Below are positions 1-9,958 of a stretch of 64,000 nt of DNA, one piece after another (position 1 is the first letter of the stretch; each line of letters opens with the position of its first letter). The DNA is taken from NCBI RefSeq assembly GCF_021728295.1, contig NZ_JAKJXE010000005.1, forward strand, positions 346,883 through 410,882. Reading direction: 5' to 3'. A model generated the notes under the pieces. It was not told the origin of the DNA. It did no database searches and was given only the letters and a program-made list of their open reading frames with translations. The position numbers and the translations under genes are program-made. Source of the stretch: Pseudomonas petrae (GTDB taxonomy: Bacteria > Pseudomonadota > Gammaproteobacteria > Pseudomonadales > Pseudomonadaceae).

Positions 1-1
1 T

Positions 2-1234
<1,233 letters not shown>

Positions 1235-1244
1235 GCCGCTGCAT

Positions 1245-1270
1245 ACGCGCCGGCCTCCCGGTCGGCGCGT
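1245..1270 (+). terminator. Hairpin between pepA and holC
   Basis: An 11 bp inverted repeat (1245-1255 with 1260-1270, one G-T wobble, loop TCCC) fills the short pepA-holC gap. No T-run follows, so it is more likely an attenuator or an mRNA 3'-end stabiliser for pepA than a full terminator. That role is inferred from position only. Confidence 0.45.
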
Positions 1271-1290
1271 TCAGCGTTCTGGAATCACCC

Positions 1291-1719
1291 ATGACCCAAG
1301 TCGATTTCTACATTCTGCCGAGTGCCGACCCCGTCGCGCGCCTGGACTTCGCCTGCAAACTCACCGACAAAGCCTGGCGCCTCGGCCATCGGGTGTACCT
1401 GCATTGCAGCGATGCCGAGCAACGCGAGGAACTGGACGCCCGACTGTGGCGCTTCCGGGGCGAAGCTTTCGTTCCCCATGGCTCGGTCGAAGACGATCAG
1501 GACGCTCCCGTGGCGCTGGGTATCGGCAGCGACCCCGGCCAACATCAGGATCTGCTGGTCAATCTCGACCTGCGCATCCCGGAATTCTTCAAACGATTCG
1601 CGCGTGTCGCCGAGATCGTTGTCGAGGACCCAGCCATCCGCCTAGCGGCGCGCGAGAGTTTTCGCTTCTACCGCGAACAGGGCTATCCTCTGCAAGATCA
1701 CCGGCTGCAGCGTCTTTGA
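1291..1719 (+). CDS. holC: DNA polymerase III subunit chi
   Basis: HolC (142 aa) is the chi subunit of the clamp-loader complex, which links DNA polymerase III to single-strand binding protein. The N-terminus MTQVDFYILPSADPVARL is typical of the family, as are the length, the motif HRVYLHCSDAEQREELD, and the C-terminal segment FRFYREQGYPLQDHRLQRL. The frame stays open upstream into pepA, but the ATG at 1291 gives the family's normal N-terminus. It lies 56 bp after pepA and 7 bp before the next gene, consistent with one transcription unit. Confidence 0.93.
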   Translation: MTQVDFYILPSADPVARLDFACKLTDKAWRLGHRVYLHCSDAEQREELDARLWRFRGEAFVPHGSVEDDQDAPVALGIGSDPGQHQDLLVNLDLRIPEFFKRFARVAEIVVEDPAIRLAARESFRFYREQGYPLQDHRLQRL

Positions 1720-1726
1720 GCACACG

Positions 1727-2167
1727 ATGGATAATTCAAAACACCTGAAAGATTCAGCGCACCTGCTGGATGACCTCGAGTCCATTCGCCAACTGTTGGG
1801 CGATGATCCGGCCCAGCCTCCCCTGCTGACCGAGTCCGTGCACAGCGACGAGCAGATTCCGCTGCTGTTTGACGTGGTCACCGGCCAGGTCGTGACGCTC
1901 GATGAACACGAAGCCCACCTCAACGACATTCCCCTGCTAACGCCCGAGCCCCCGGCGGCTATTAAACCTCCGGCGCCAGCTGGTAACGCTTCGAGCGCCA
2001 AGGCCCCGAACGCTGATGCGCTGCTGCACCTGGACGCCGAGCTCCGTGCCGCTGCGCAATTGATCATGCAAGACGTGATCGACGACTTCGCCCCGCACAT
2101 CGAGAACGAGATCAAACGCCGCCTGGATGCGCGGATGGAACGGCTGCTGAGTCAATACAACAGCTGA
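1727..2167 (+). CDS. Conserved hypothetical protein between holC and valS
   Basis: An acidic 146 aa protein with no signal peptide or membrane segment. The N-terminal half carries HLLDDLESIRQLLG and an LFDVVTGQV segment, the middle is rich in Pro and Ala (PLLTPEPPAAIKPPAPA), and the C-terminal 50 residues look helical and charged (LDAELRAAAQLIMQDVID, ending RLDARMERLLSQYNS). I recognise it as the conserved gene found between holC and valS in Pseudomonas, but I know of no demonstrated function. Its tight coupling to holC (7 bp) suggests co-expression with clamp-loader chi. The start ATG at 1727 is the only plausible one. Confidence 0.8.
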   Translation: MDNSKHLKDSAHLLDDLESIRQLLGDDPAQPPLLTESVHSDEQIPLLFDVVTGQVVTLDEHEAHLNDIPLLTPEPPAAIKPPAPAGNASSAKAPNADALLHLDAELRAAAQLIMQDVIDDFAPHIENEIKRRLDARMERLLSQYNS

Positions 2168-2273
2168 ACCCGTCCTCTTTCCCGACCCGGCATCGCGGAC
2201 AAGCGCAGTCCTACAGATGCCCGCGACGATTCCGGGCATCACCGCTCATAGCCGCCGACCTCCCGCTTGTAGC

Positions 2274-2299
2274 TTGACGCCGCCTTGAAAAGCTATACT
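2274..2299 (+). promoter_or_regulatory. Possible valS promoter
   Basis: A TTGACG hexamer (2274-2279) and a TATACT hexamer (2294-2299) lie 44-69 bp before the valS start. Both hexamers are good sigma70 matches, but the 14 bp spacer is shorter than normal, so the -35 may be imperfect or not used. Inferred from sequence only. Confidence 0.35.
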
Positions 2300-2342
2300 C
2301 GTCGGCTTTTCCGACTCAAAGCAGATCAGGTTCCCGCCTCGC

Positions 2343-5189
2343 ATGGACAAGACCTACCAGCCGCACGCCATCGAAACTTCCTGGTACCAGACCTGGGAGT
2401 CCGAAAACTATTTCGCTCCGCAAGGCGCGGGCGACTCGTACACCATCATGATTCCGCCGCCGAACGTCACCGGCAGCCTGCACATGGGCCACGGTTTCAA
2501 TAACGCGATCATGGACGCCTTGATCCGCTTCCGCCGCATGCAGGGTCGCAACACCCTATGGCAGCCGGGCACCGACCACGCCGGTATCGCCACGCAGATG
2601 CTGGTGGAACGTCAGCTCGAAGCCCAGGGCCTGAGCCGTCACGATCTGGGTCGCGACAAATTTCTCGAAAAAATCTGGGAATGGAAGGATCAGTCCGGCG
2701 GCAACATCAGCCGTCAGATCCGTCGCCTGGGCTCGTCGGTCGACTGGAGCCGCGAGCGCTTCACGATGGACGACGGTTTGTCCGAAGCCGTTAAAGAAGC
2801 GTTCGTACGTCTGCACGAAGACGGCCTGATCTACCGTGGCAAACGTCTGGTCAACTGGGACACCAAGCTGCACACCGCGATCTCCGACCTCGAAGTGGAA
2901 AACCACGACGAGAAGGGGCATCTGTGGAACCTGCGCTACCCATTGGCCGATGGCGCAAAGACCGCTGAAGGTCTGGACCATCTGATCGTCGCCACGACCC
3001 GCCCGGAAACCATGCTCGGCGACGCGGCTGTTGCCGTGAACCCGAACGACGAGCGCTACAAGGCGCTGATCGGCAAGTTCGTCGAGCTGCCGCTGGTAGG
3101 CCGTCGCATCCCGATCATTGCGGACGACTACTGCGACCCTGAATTCGGCACCGGCTGCGTGAAGATTACCCCGGCCCACGACTTCAACGACTACGACGTC
3201 GGCAAGCGCCACAACCTGCCACTCCTGAACATCTTCGACAAGAACGCTGCCGTGCTGCCCGCTGCGCAAGTGTTCAACCTCGACGGCACGCTGAACGATA
3301 CTGTCGATGGCACTCTCCCTGCCGAGTACGCCGGCCTGGACCGCTTCGAGGCGCGCAAGCAGATCGTGGCCGCGTTCGACGCCGCCGGCCTGTTGGTCAG
3401 CGTTGACGACCACGCCTTGAAAGTGCCGAAGGGCGACCGCTCCGGGACCATCATCGAGCCGTGGCTGACGGATCAGTGGTACGTGTCGACCAAGCCGCTG
3501 GCCGAACCCGCCATTGCCGCCGTTGAAGACGGACGCATCGCCTTCGTGCCCAAGCAATACGAGAACATGTACTTCTCGTGGATGCGCGACATTCAGGACT
3601 GGTGCATCAGCCGTCAGCTCTGGTGGGGCCACCGCATTCCGGCCTGGTACGACGAGTCGGGCAAGGTTTACGTCGGCCGCGATGAAGCCGAAGTCCGCGC
3701 CAAGCACAACCTGGGTCCTGACGTTGCCCTGCAGCAGGACAACGACGTGCTCGACACGTGGTTCAGTTCCGGCCTGTGGACGTTCTCCACCCTTGGCTGG
3801 CCTGAGCAGACCGATTTCCTGAAAACTTTCCACCCGACCGACGTGCTGGTTACCGGCTTCGACATCATTTTCTTCTGGGTTGCCCGGATGATCATGCTCA
3901 CCATGCATCTGGTGAAGAACGAAGACGGCACCGCGCAAGTGCCGTTCAAGATCGTGTATGTCCACGGACTTGTACGCGATGGTCAGGGCCAGAAAATGTC
4001 CAAGTCCAAGGGCAACGTCCTTGATCCCCTGGACATCATCGACGGCATCGAGCTTGAAGCCCTGGTGCAGAAACGCACCTCCGGCATGATGCAGCCCAAG
4101 CTGGCCAAGAAGATCGAAAAGCAGACCCGCGACGAGTTCGCGGACGGCATCGCCAGCTACGGCACCGATGCCCTGCGCTTCACCTTCTGCTCGCTGGCGT
4201 CTACCGGTCGTGACATCAAGTTCGACATGGGTCGCGTCGAAGGCTATCGCAACTTCTGCAACAAGATCTGGAACGCTGCGCGTTACGTGCTCGACAAGGG
4301 CGAAGACTGCGGTCAGAACGGCGAAGCGTTCGAGCTTTCGCTGCCGGATCGCTGGATCATTTCGCAGCTGCAACGTACTGAAGCCGAAGTGACCCGTCAG
4401 CTGGATCAGTTCCGTTTCGACCTCGCGGCGCAGGCGCTGTACGAGTTCATCTGGAACCAGTATTGCGACTGGTACCTGGAGCTGTCCAAGCCGGTTCTGT
4501 GGGACGAGACGGCGCCGATCGAGCGTCAGCGTGGCACCCGTCGTACGCTGGTTCGTGTGCTGGAAGTCGCATTGCGTCTGGCGCATCCGTTCATGCCATT
4601 CATCACCGAAGAAATCTGGCAGCGCCTCGCGCCGCTGGCCGGCGTTGAAGGCAAGACCATCATGCTGCAACCGTGGCCAGTCGCGAATGATGCGCGCATC
4701 GACGTCGCAGCCGAAGGCGACATCGAGTGGCTCAAGAGTCTGATGCTCGGCGTGCGCAACATCCGTGGCGAAATGAACATCGGCCCGGGCAAGCCGCTGC
4801 AGTTGTTCCTCAAGAACGTCAGCGCCGAAGACCAGCGCCGCCTGAACGAGAACGAGCACCTGCTGAAAAAGCTGGCCAAGCTTGAATCGTTCACCGTGCT
4901 GGAAGCCGGCGCCGAAGCACCACTGTCCGCGACCGCTCTGGTCGGTGAGATGGAAGTGCTGGTGCCGATGGCCGGCCTGATCGACAAGGACGCCGAACTG
5001 GCGCGTCTGGACAAGGAAATCCAGCGTTTGCAGGGCGAAGTGCAGCGGGTCGGCGGCAAGCTGTCCAATGCCGCGTTCGTCGACAAGGCGCCGCCTGATG
5101 TGATCGCCAAGGAACGCGCGAAGATGGCCGAAGCCGAACAGGCGCTGGGCAAACTGGCCGAGCAGCACGCGCGGATCGCGAGTTTGTAA
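2343..5189 (+). CDS. valS: Valyl-tRNA synthetase
   Basis: Class I aminoacyl-tRNA synthetase that charges tRNA-Val in the cytosol. The 948 aa length is normal for bacterial ValRS. The HIGH region appears as [14 protein letters not shown] near residue 40 and the KMSKS loop as [10 protein letters not shown] near residue 550. The editing domain ([15 protein letters not shown]) sits between them. The last 65 residues form the expected coiled-coil tRNA-binding arm ([19 protein letters not shown]). The ATG at 2343 starts the family N-terminus [12 protein letters not shown] long antisense ORF on the other strand is a codon-bias shadow. Confidence 0.98.
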   Translation: MDKTYQPHAIETSWYQTWESENYFAPQGAGDSYTIMIPPPNVTGSLHMGHGFNNAIMDALIRFRRMQGRNTLWQPGTDHAGIATQMLVERQLEAQGLSRHDLGRDKFLEKIWEWKDQSGGNISRQIRRLGSSVDWSRERFTMDDGLSEAVKEAFVRLHEDGLIYRGKRLVNWDTKLHTAISDLEVENHDEKGHLWNLRYPLADGAKTAEGLDHLIVATTRPETMLGDAAVAVNPNDERYKALIGKFVELPLVGRRIPIIADDYCDPEFGTGCVKITPAHDFNDYDVGKRHNLPLLNIFDKNAAVLPAAQVFNLDGTLNDTVDGTLPAEYAGLDRFEARKQIVAAFDAAGLLVSVDDHALKVPKGDRSGTIIEPWLTDQWYVSTKPLAEPAIAAVEDGRIAFVPKQYENMYFSWMRDIQDWCISRQLWWGHRIPAWYDESGKVYVGRDEAEVRAKHNLGPDVALQQDNDVLDTWFSSGLWTFSTLGWPEQTDFLKTFHPTDVLVTGFDIIFFWVARMIMLTMHLVKNEDGTAQVPFKIVYVHGLVRDGQGQKMSKSKGNVLDPLDIIDGIELEALVQKRTSGMMQPKLAKKIEKQTRDEFADGIASYGTDALRFTFCSLASTGRDIKFDMGRVEGYRNFCNKIWNAARYVLDKGEDCGQNGEAFELSLPDRWIISQLQRTEAEVTRQLDQFRFDLAAQALYEFIWNQYCDWYLELSKPVLWDETAPIERQRGTRRTLVRVLEVALRLAHPFMPFITEEIWQRLAPLAGVEGKTIMLQPWPVANDARIDVAAEGDIEWLKSLMLGVRNIRGEMNIGPGKPLQLFLKNVSAEDQRRLNENEHLLKKLAKLESFTVLEAGAEAPLSATALVGEMEVLVPMAGLIDKDAELARLDKEIQRLQGEVQRVGGKLSNAAFVDKAPPDVIAKERAKMAEAEQALGKLAEQHARIASL

Positions 5190-5213
5190 GTATCATCTTC
5201 CAGATGAAATGCC

Positions 5214-5239
5214 CTGCCAGCCTGCAACCGGGCTGGCAG
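5214..5239 (+). terminator. Hairpin after valS
   Basis: A perfect 9 bp inverted repeat (CTGCCAGCC at 5214-5222 with GGCTGGCAG at 5231-5239, 8 nt loop) begins 25 bp after the valS stop. It lacks a T-run, so Rho-independent termination would be weak; position supports a 3'-end role. Confidence 0.45.
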
Positions 5240-5254
5240 TCGCAACGAAATCCT

Positions 5255-5361
5255 TGTAGGAGCGCGCTTGCCCGCGATGAGGCCAGCCCAGACGCCATCA
5301 GTCCATCGTAGGGACTGCGGCGTTCAATCCGATGTCATCGCGGGCAAGCGCGCTCCTACAG
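5255..5361. repeat. REPIN (inverted REP doublet) 1
   Basis: Two REP copies in inverted orientation: TGTAGGAGCGCGCTTGCCCG begins at 5255 and the reverse-complement arm ends at 5360, with about 55 bp between the arms. This is the Pseudomonas REPIN arrangement, which can fold as a long hairpin. It sits between valS and rlmF. Confidence 0.85.
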
Positions 5362-5393
5362 GGGTGCGGTGTCTGTCACCTGAATTGATACCC

Positions 5394-6422
5394 ATGACAA
5401 ACCCACTGCACACCAAACCTGCGCGCAAGAAAGCCAAACCTGTTCAACAGGCCAAGCCTGCCGCGCCGCGTGAGAAAGCCACCCTGCACCCGCGCAACCG
5501 CCATCAGGGTCATTACGATTTTCCCCGCTTGATCAAAAGCAGCCCCGAACTGGGCAAGTTTGTGATCCTGAATCCCTATGGCAAGGAAAGCATCGACTTC
5601 GCCAATCCGGCCGCTGTGCGGGTGTTCAACCGCGCATTGCTTAAAGCTTTCTACGGCATTGCACACTGGGATATTCCGGCGGACTACCTCTGCCCGCCGA
5701 TCCCGGGGCGCGCGGACTACCTGCACTTTCTGGCTGACCTGCTGGCGGAACGCAACGACGGGGTTATCCCGCGCGGAGCGTCTGTCACAGCGCTGGACAT
5801 TGGCACGGGCGCCAACTGCATCTATCCGCTGATCGGTCAGGGCGAATACGGCTGGTCGTTCCTGGGCTCGGACATCGACAAGATTGCCCTTGCGTCGGCG
5901 ACGACCATCGTCAAAGCCAACGGCTTGAGCAAGAGCATCAGCTTTCGGGAGCAGACCCATCAAAAGCACATCCTGACCCACTTGATGCATCCCGATGAGC
6001 GCTTCGACATCAGCGTATGCAACCCGCCCTTCCACGCCTCGGCTGAGGAAGCATTAAGCGGGAGCCAGCGCAAATGGCGAGCCCTCGGCAAGGCAGACCC
6101 CAAACGCAAGTTGCCGGTGCTGAATTTCGGCGGTCAAGCTGCGGAGCTGTGGTGCGAAGGTGGCGAGGCGCGCTTTGTGACGCAGTTGATCAGTGAAAGT
6201 GCGCAAGTGGCGACGCAGGTGTTGTGGTTCAGCACGCTGGTGTCCAAGGCGTCGAACCTGCCGCTGATTCAAAGCGCGCTGAAAAAAGCCGGGGCCATTG
6301 AAAGCCATACGGTGGAGATGGGCCAGGGTCAGAAACAGAGCCGCTTCGTCGCCTGGACCTTTCAGGACAGACCTCGTCAGCACGCTTGGCGGGAACAGCG
6401 CTGGACCGCGCGCAAGCCCTGA
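5394..6422 (+). CDS. rlmF: 23S rRNA (adenine-1618-N6)-methyltransferase
   Basis: RlmF uses S-adenosylmethionine to methylate A1618 of 23S rRNA. The 342 aa protein has a basic N-terminal tail ([12 protein letters not shown]), then [20 protein letters not shown], which is typical of the family. It has the SAM-binding loop [16 protein letters not shown] and the N6-adenine methylase motif NPPF in [12 protein letters not shown]. The frame remains open upstream through the REPIN, but the ATG at 5394 gives the family N-terminus, so the longer ORF is an artefact. Confidence 0.94.
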   Translation: MTNPLHTKPARKKAKPVQQAKPAAPREKATLHPRNRHQGHYDFPRLIKSSPELGKFVILNPYGKESIDFANPAAVRVFNRALLKAFYGIAHWDIPADYLCPPIPGRADYLHFLADLLAERNDGVIPRGASVTALDIGTGANCIYPLIGQGEYGWSFLGSDIDKIALASATTIVKANGLSKSISFREQTHQKHILTHLMHPDERFDISVCNPPFHASAEEALSGSQRKWRALGKADPKRKLPVLNFGGQAAELWCEGGEARFVTQLISESAQVATQVLWFSTLVSKASNLPLIQSALKKAGAIESHTVEMGQGQKQSRFVAWTFQDRPRQHAWREQRWTARKP

Positions 6423-6431
6423 GTCCCAAAT

Positions 6432-6451
6432 GGTAGTGTCATTTCTACCAG
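6432..6451. promoter_or_regulatory. Inverted repeat upstream of the 6519 gene
   Basis: TGGTAG and CTACCA (8 bp spacer) form a dyad roughly 70-90 bp before the ATG at 6519. It could be an operator. It differs from the lux-box-like element found before the paralogous gene at 11173. Function is inferred only from symmetry and position. Confidence 0.3.
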
Positions 6452-6518
6452 TAGACGGCAAACATCCTCGTTCATAAGCTGAATCCTCGTCGCGTGCCCC
6501 AGCACAAGGAGGTCAGCC

Positions 6519-7853
6519 ATGCGCGCTTTAGCCTGCGTTATCTGCGTGTTGATGGTCTGGAACTGCCCGTCGTGGGCAGTTGAATTGAAAAAAAACCTTG
6601 ATCCGGTCGAGACTGTCAGGCGCATCAACGCCAGTTACAACCGGATCGACAACCACTGCACAGAGCCGGACACCGGCGCCGCCCGGGGCCATTACTACTG
6701 CAGCGGCATCACGTTGCGGATGGTCAATGACGGCAACTTCAATCCTTGGGATTACAGTCCCTACGCCCTGCAAACCGGGGCAACGTCCTACACCTGGATA
6801 CGCCGGGACCTGAGCACAACAGTGCTTGTTCACCCCGCTGGCTTCATCCTCAGGACGCCAACGGACGGGCTCGCGCTGCAGCTCCCGGTCAAGCAGGAGG
6901 GCTGGGCCTGTATCTACACCTTCGATGGTTACACCGGACCGGATCGCAAGTGGTACGGCTGCGGCCCCTTCAACGACAGCACGTTCGTTCCCCCTTCCCA
7001 ACCCACTACGGCGAACAAGAACGCTGAATGGGCCTACGGCACCTGCGCCGATCAGAACGTCAACACGGCCGATCAGTGGAAACAGAAATACCAGGGCGGC
7101 GCCCGACAACCGATTCAGACGACACAGTGCTCGTGGAACGCCGAAGTGCCTGCGCAGTGGGACGCGATGATCCAGGCCCATGAAGCCAGAGTGACCACCA
7201 CCAACGCCGACCCTTATTCGCGCAAGGACTTCTTCAACGAATTCATGCTCAAGAATGCCGCCGGCGGCAGCGACATCATGGATGACATCGATGCGTTTAT
7301 TTACCAGGGCAAGAATACGTTCAACTACCCCGTCCGAGGCGACAACGGTAAAGCGGCGGTACAGCAGGACGGCTTGGCCAACGCGCGCAGCTTTCAACGC
7401 AAACTCTATGATCAGGGCTACGCGGTGCCCATTCTGAATATCGATTTCACCCGGCCGCCAGGGCAACGCTTCACTTACAGCGCCGCCGATCAAAGGGTGT
7501 CGCTGAACCTCAACCACAACGTGACCGCGAAATACATCGCATGGAGCAACTGGGAGCAGCGCCTGGACCCAGGCACGGGTAAAACGGAGTGGACGCTGAA
7601 TGTCGTGCTGACTGAGCTTGGCAAAAAAGTGCAGGCGAGTCAGCAGCAAGACGTTTATCAGGAGCTGTACGACTTGCGTGGTTCGGACCTGCAGTGGCGC
7701 AATGAAGAAAGAGACTTAGGCAGCATGAAGCAGCAAATCGCCTGCATCGTGCGCAACTATCCACAACGCGCTGACTGGAACCTGGAACCCTTCCGCCCGG
7801 TGGTGTCAGAGGCAGCGGCGAAAGCGGCCGGGTGCAACCCCTTCAAGAAATAG
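6519..7853 (+). CDS. Secreted halovibrin-like protein (paralogue A)
   Basis: A 444 aa exported protein: signal peptide MRALACVICVLMVWNCPSWA, then a Cys-containing mature chain with no membrane segment. It is homologous to the product at 9959-11173. Shared blocks are YCSGITLR, NFNPWDYSP..TGATSYTWIRRD, DPGTGKTEWTLNVVLTELGKK and the C-terminal WNLEPFRP...AAGCNP. I recall Pseudomonas proteins of this layout annotated as halovibrin (Hvn), after secreted Vibrio fischeri enzymes acting on NAD. That assignment is from memory and uncertain. AAGGAG lies 8 nt before the ATG. It converges on hupN and probably shares its terminator. Confidence 0.62.
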   Translation: MRALACVICVLMVWNCPSWAVELKKNLDPVETVRRINASYNRIDNHCTEPDTGAARGHYYCSGITLRMVNDGNFNPWDYSPYALQTGATSYTWIRRDLSTTVLVHPAGFILRTPTDGLALQLPVKQEGWACIYTFDGYTGPDRKWYGCGPFNDSTFVPPSQPTTANKNAEWAYGTCADQNVNTADQWKQKYQGGARQPIQTTQCSWNAEVPAQWDAMIQAHEARVTTTNADPYSRKDFFNEFMLKNAAGGSDIMDDIDAFIYQGKNTFNYPVRGDNGKAAVQQDGLANARSFQRKLYDQGYAVPILNIDFTRPPGQRFTYSAADQRVSLNLNHNVTAKYIAWSNWEQRLDPGTGKTEWTLNVVLTELGKKVQASQQQDVYQELYDLRGSDLQWRNEERDLGSMKQQIACIVRNYPQRADWNLEPFRPVVSEAAAKAAGCNPFKK

Positions 7854-7860
7854 CGGGCAC

Positions 7861-7897
7861 AAAAAAACCGTGTCCGGATTGCTCCGTCACACGGTTT
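7861..7897 (-). terminator. Terminator of hupN (possibly bidirectional)
   Basis: On the minus strand an AAACCGTGTGACGGA...TCCGGACACGGTTT hairpin (7865-7897) is followed by a run of T (7861-7867). It lies 24 bp after the hupN stop and 7 bp after the stop of the converging gene at 6519, so it probably ends both transcripts. Confidence 0.85.
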
Positions 7898-7920
7898 CCT
7901 CATCCAAGCAGCGTTTTCGC

Positions 7921-8202
7921 TTACTTGTTGACCGAGTCAGTCAGCACCTTGGCTGGTACGAACTTGACTACTTTCTTGGCGGCGATTTCGATGGCTGCGC
8001 CAGTCGAAGGGTTGCGGCCGGTGCGTGCTGGACGCTCGGTGACCTTCAGTTTGCCGATGCCTGGCAGAGTGATTTCACTACCGTTTTCCAGTTGGTCAGC
8101 GACGATTTGACCCAATTGGTCGAGAGCGTTGCGCGCGGTGGTTTTCGGCGCGTCGATTGCTTCTGCGATATCGGCGATCAATTGGTCTTTAGTCAGAGCC
8201 AT
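7921..8202 (-). CDS. hupN: HU-family DNA-binding protein
   Basis: A small (93 aa) histone-like nucleoid protein that bends and compacts DNA. MALTKDQLIADIAEAIDAPK begins the helical dimerisation body, and the beta-arm carries RPARTGRNPSTGAAIEI with the conserved RNP DNA-intercalating proline. Pseudomonas has several HU genes. I use hupN because the P. putida copy in the valS/ndpA neighbourhood carries that name as I recall; other annotations call it hupA or HU-beta. The next gene encodes another nucleoid-associated protein, divergently transcribed. Confidence 0.9.
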   Translation of the reverse strand: MALTKDQLIADIAEAIDAPKTTARNALDQLGQIVADQLENGSEITLPGIGKLKVTERPARTGRNPSTGAAIEIAAKKVVKFVPAKVLTDSVNK

Positions 8203-8556
8203 GGTGGTGTTCCTTCCCTATCAAATTCGAATGGTTTGCAGAGTGTGGTACAGACGCGAAATGTAGATACTGTAAACGGCCTTTGGTTCGGCCGAACGCC
8301 CACAAACTGCACGCCTGGCGCGCTTGGGCGCTCAGGACCGGGCAAAACTAGCACAGCGCAACGCAAATATCCGCCCCTACCTACCCATTTGGTCAGCTTT
8401 ATCGCCCGAGAGGCGTAAAAAAGTCATATTAATGGGCCCAGGTCAGCGTTTTCGGCCCTTCCAGAGCGTTCCGGGGCCCGTCTGCGGTACACTTGCCGAC
8501 CTTCGCACGGGCCTGGTCTGGTCCCGTTCAGTTCCACTTCAGCAGCCGAGAAATCC
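8203..8556. promoter_or_regulatory. Divergent intergenic region hupN / ndpA
   Basis: This 354 bp stretch separates two divergent nucleoid-protein genes and must hold both promoters. It contains a perfect 12 bp palindrome GTTCGGCCGAAC (8286-8297) about 85 bp from the hupN start. A possible -10 for ndpA is TACACT near 8487. No ORF here looks real. Confidence 0.4.
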
Positions 8557-9558
8557 ATGCCGATCCGCCACGCCATCGTCCACCTGATCGACAAAAAACC
8601 CGACGGCACGCCCGCCGTGCTCCACGCCCGGGACTCGGAACTCGCCGAGTCGCAGGCCATCGAGAACATGCTGGCGGACCTCAACGAAAGTTATAACGCC
8701 AAACAGGGCAAGGCCTGGGGTCTGTTCCATGCCGAGTCCGGCGCGCACCCGTTCAGTGGCTGGCTGAAGGAATATCTCGATCAGGGCAAGGATTTCACCC
8801 AGTTCAGCCGCATCGCGGTCGAGCATCTGCAGAAGCTGATGGAAGAGTCGAACCTGTCGGTCGGCGGTCACGTACTGTTTGCGCACTACCAGCAGGGCAT
8901 GACCGAATACCTGGCGATCGCCCTGCTGCACCACAGTGAAGGCGTGGCGGTGAACGAAGCGCTGGACGTTACGCCGTCCCGGCATCTGGACCTGGGCCAG
9001 CTGCACCTTGCGGCTCGCATCAACATTTCCGAGTGGCAGAACAACAAGGCGTCCAAGCAGTACATCTCGTTCATCAAGGGCAAGAACGGCAAGAAGGTTT
9101 CCGAGTACTTCCGCGACTTCATCGGCTGCCAGGAAGGCGTCGACGGACCGGGCGAGACCCGCACCCTGCTCAAGGCCTTCAGTGATTTCGTCGAGAGCGA
9201 AGACCTGCCGGAAGAATCGACCCGCGAGAAGACCAAGGCGCTGGTCGACTACGCCAGCAGCCAGAGTAAAATGGGCGAGCCCATCGCCCTGGAAGCGCTG
9301 TCCGGCCTGATCGACGAGGACCGCCCGCGCGCCTTCTACGATCACATCCGCAACAAGGATTACGGCTTGTCGCCCGAGATTCCTGCGGATAAGCGCACGC
9401 TGAGTCAGTTCCGCCGTTTCACCGGCCGCGCCGAAGGTCTGTCGATCAGCTTTGAAGCGCACCTGCTGGGCGACAAAATCGAGTACGACGAAGAGAAAGG
9501 CACGCTGATCATCAAAGGTCTGCCCACTCAGTTGACCGATCAGCTTAAACGCCGCTGA
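8557..9558 (+). CDS. ndpA: Nucleoid-associated protein NdpA / YejK
   Basis: A 333 aa cytosolic protein of the YejK/NdpA nucleoid-associated family (37 kDa nucleoid protein). Typical features are the N-terminus [17 protein letters not shown], the block [17 protein letters not shown], and the C-terminal [21 protein letters not shown]. The length matches the family. Its position beside an HU gene suggests a nucleoid-structure pair, although the two are divergent and so not one operon. The GAG/GAAA stretch before the ATG is a weak ribosome site. Confidence 0.95.
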   Translation: MPIRHAIVHLIDKKPDGTPAVLHARDSELAESQAIENMLADLNESYNAKQGKAWGLFHAESGAHPFSGWLKEYLDQGKDFTQFSRIAVEHLQKLMEESNLSVGGHVLFAHYQQGMTEYLAIALLHHSEGVAVNEALDVTPSRHLDLGQLHLAARINISEWQNNKASKQYISFIKGKNGKKVSEYFRDFIGCQEGVDGPGETRTLLKAFSDFVESEDLPEESTREKTKALVDYASSQSKMGEPIALEALSGLIDEDRPRAFYDHIRNKDYGLSPEIPADKRTLSQFRRFTGRAEGLSISFEAHLLGDKIEYDEEKGTLIIKGLPTQLTDQLKRR

Positions 9559-9583
9559 GCCCTGCCGAGGAGCCGAGACCCGA

Positions 9584-9934
9584 ATGTTCGTTCGTACGCT
9601 GAAGAAGTTCTTGCTCATCATGCTGGTGGTGGTCGTGTACCAGAACTGGGGCAAGATCGAAAACCTGGTTCACCCCTCCTCAGCTTTATCGGAACACGCG
9701 CAGGCCAACGCGAAGGTGACGTTGTACGCCACCGACTGGTGCGGCTACTGCAAACAGACACGGCGGTTTCTCGACAGCAAAGGCATCCCTTACACCGAAT
9801 TCGATATCGAAAAGGACGCTGCAGGGCGCAAAGCGTATGAGGCGCTCGGCGGTCGCGGTATTCCTCTGATCGACGTGAACGGCACGCTGATCAGAGGCTT
9901 CAGCGAAGAGCAGATTCTCGCTGCGCTGAAGTAA
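9584..9934 (+). CDS. Membrane-anchored glutaredoxin-like protein
   Basis: A 116 aa protein with an N-terminal hydrophobic anchor (FLLIMLVVVVYQNW) followed by a thioredoxin-fold glutaredoxin domain. The active site is C-x-x-C in TDWCGYCKQTRRF near residue 50. The cis-proline/GSH-binding loop is GGRGIPLIDVNG and the C-terminal motif is GFSEEQILAAL. It probably reduces disulfides or glutathionylated substrates at the membrane; the side on which the domain sits is not clear from sequence. It lies 25 bp after ndpA with GAGGAG upstream and could be co-transcribed. Confidence 0.85.
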   Translation: MFVRTLKKFLLIMLVVVVYQNWGKIENLVHPSSALSEHAQANAKVTLYATDWCGYCKQTRRFLDSKGIPYTEFDIEKDAAGRKAYEALGGRGIPLIDVNGTLIRGFSEEQILAALK

Positions 9935-9958
9935 CACCGAACGCTTGGCTGGCCGGGG

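Noticed and set aside
2556..5168. 870 aa open frame antisense to valS
   Set aside because: It lies wholly opposite a certain valS gene, has no recognisable domain, and is what high third-position GC produces on the complementary strand.
5268..5393. Upstream extension of rlmF from a TTG inside the REPIN
   Set aside because: The extension translates repeat DNA; the family N-terminus begins at the ATG at 5394.
6425..6518. Search for a lux-box-like element before halovibrin-like paralogue A
   Set aside because: Only a different dyad (TGGTAG/CTACCA) is present, so the shared element is claimed only for paralogue B and the orphan gene.
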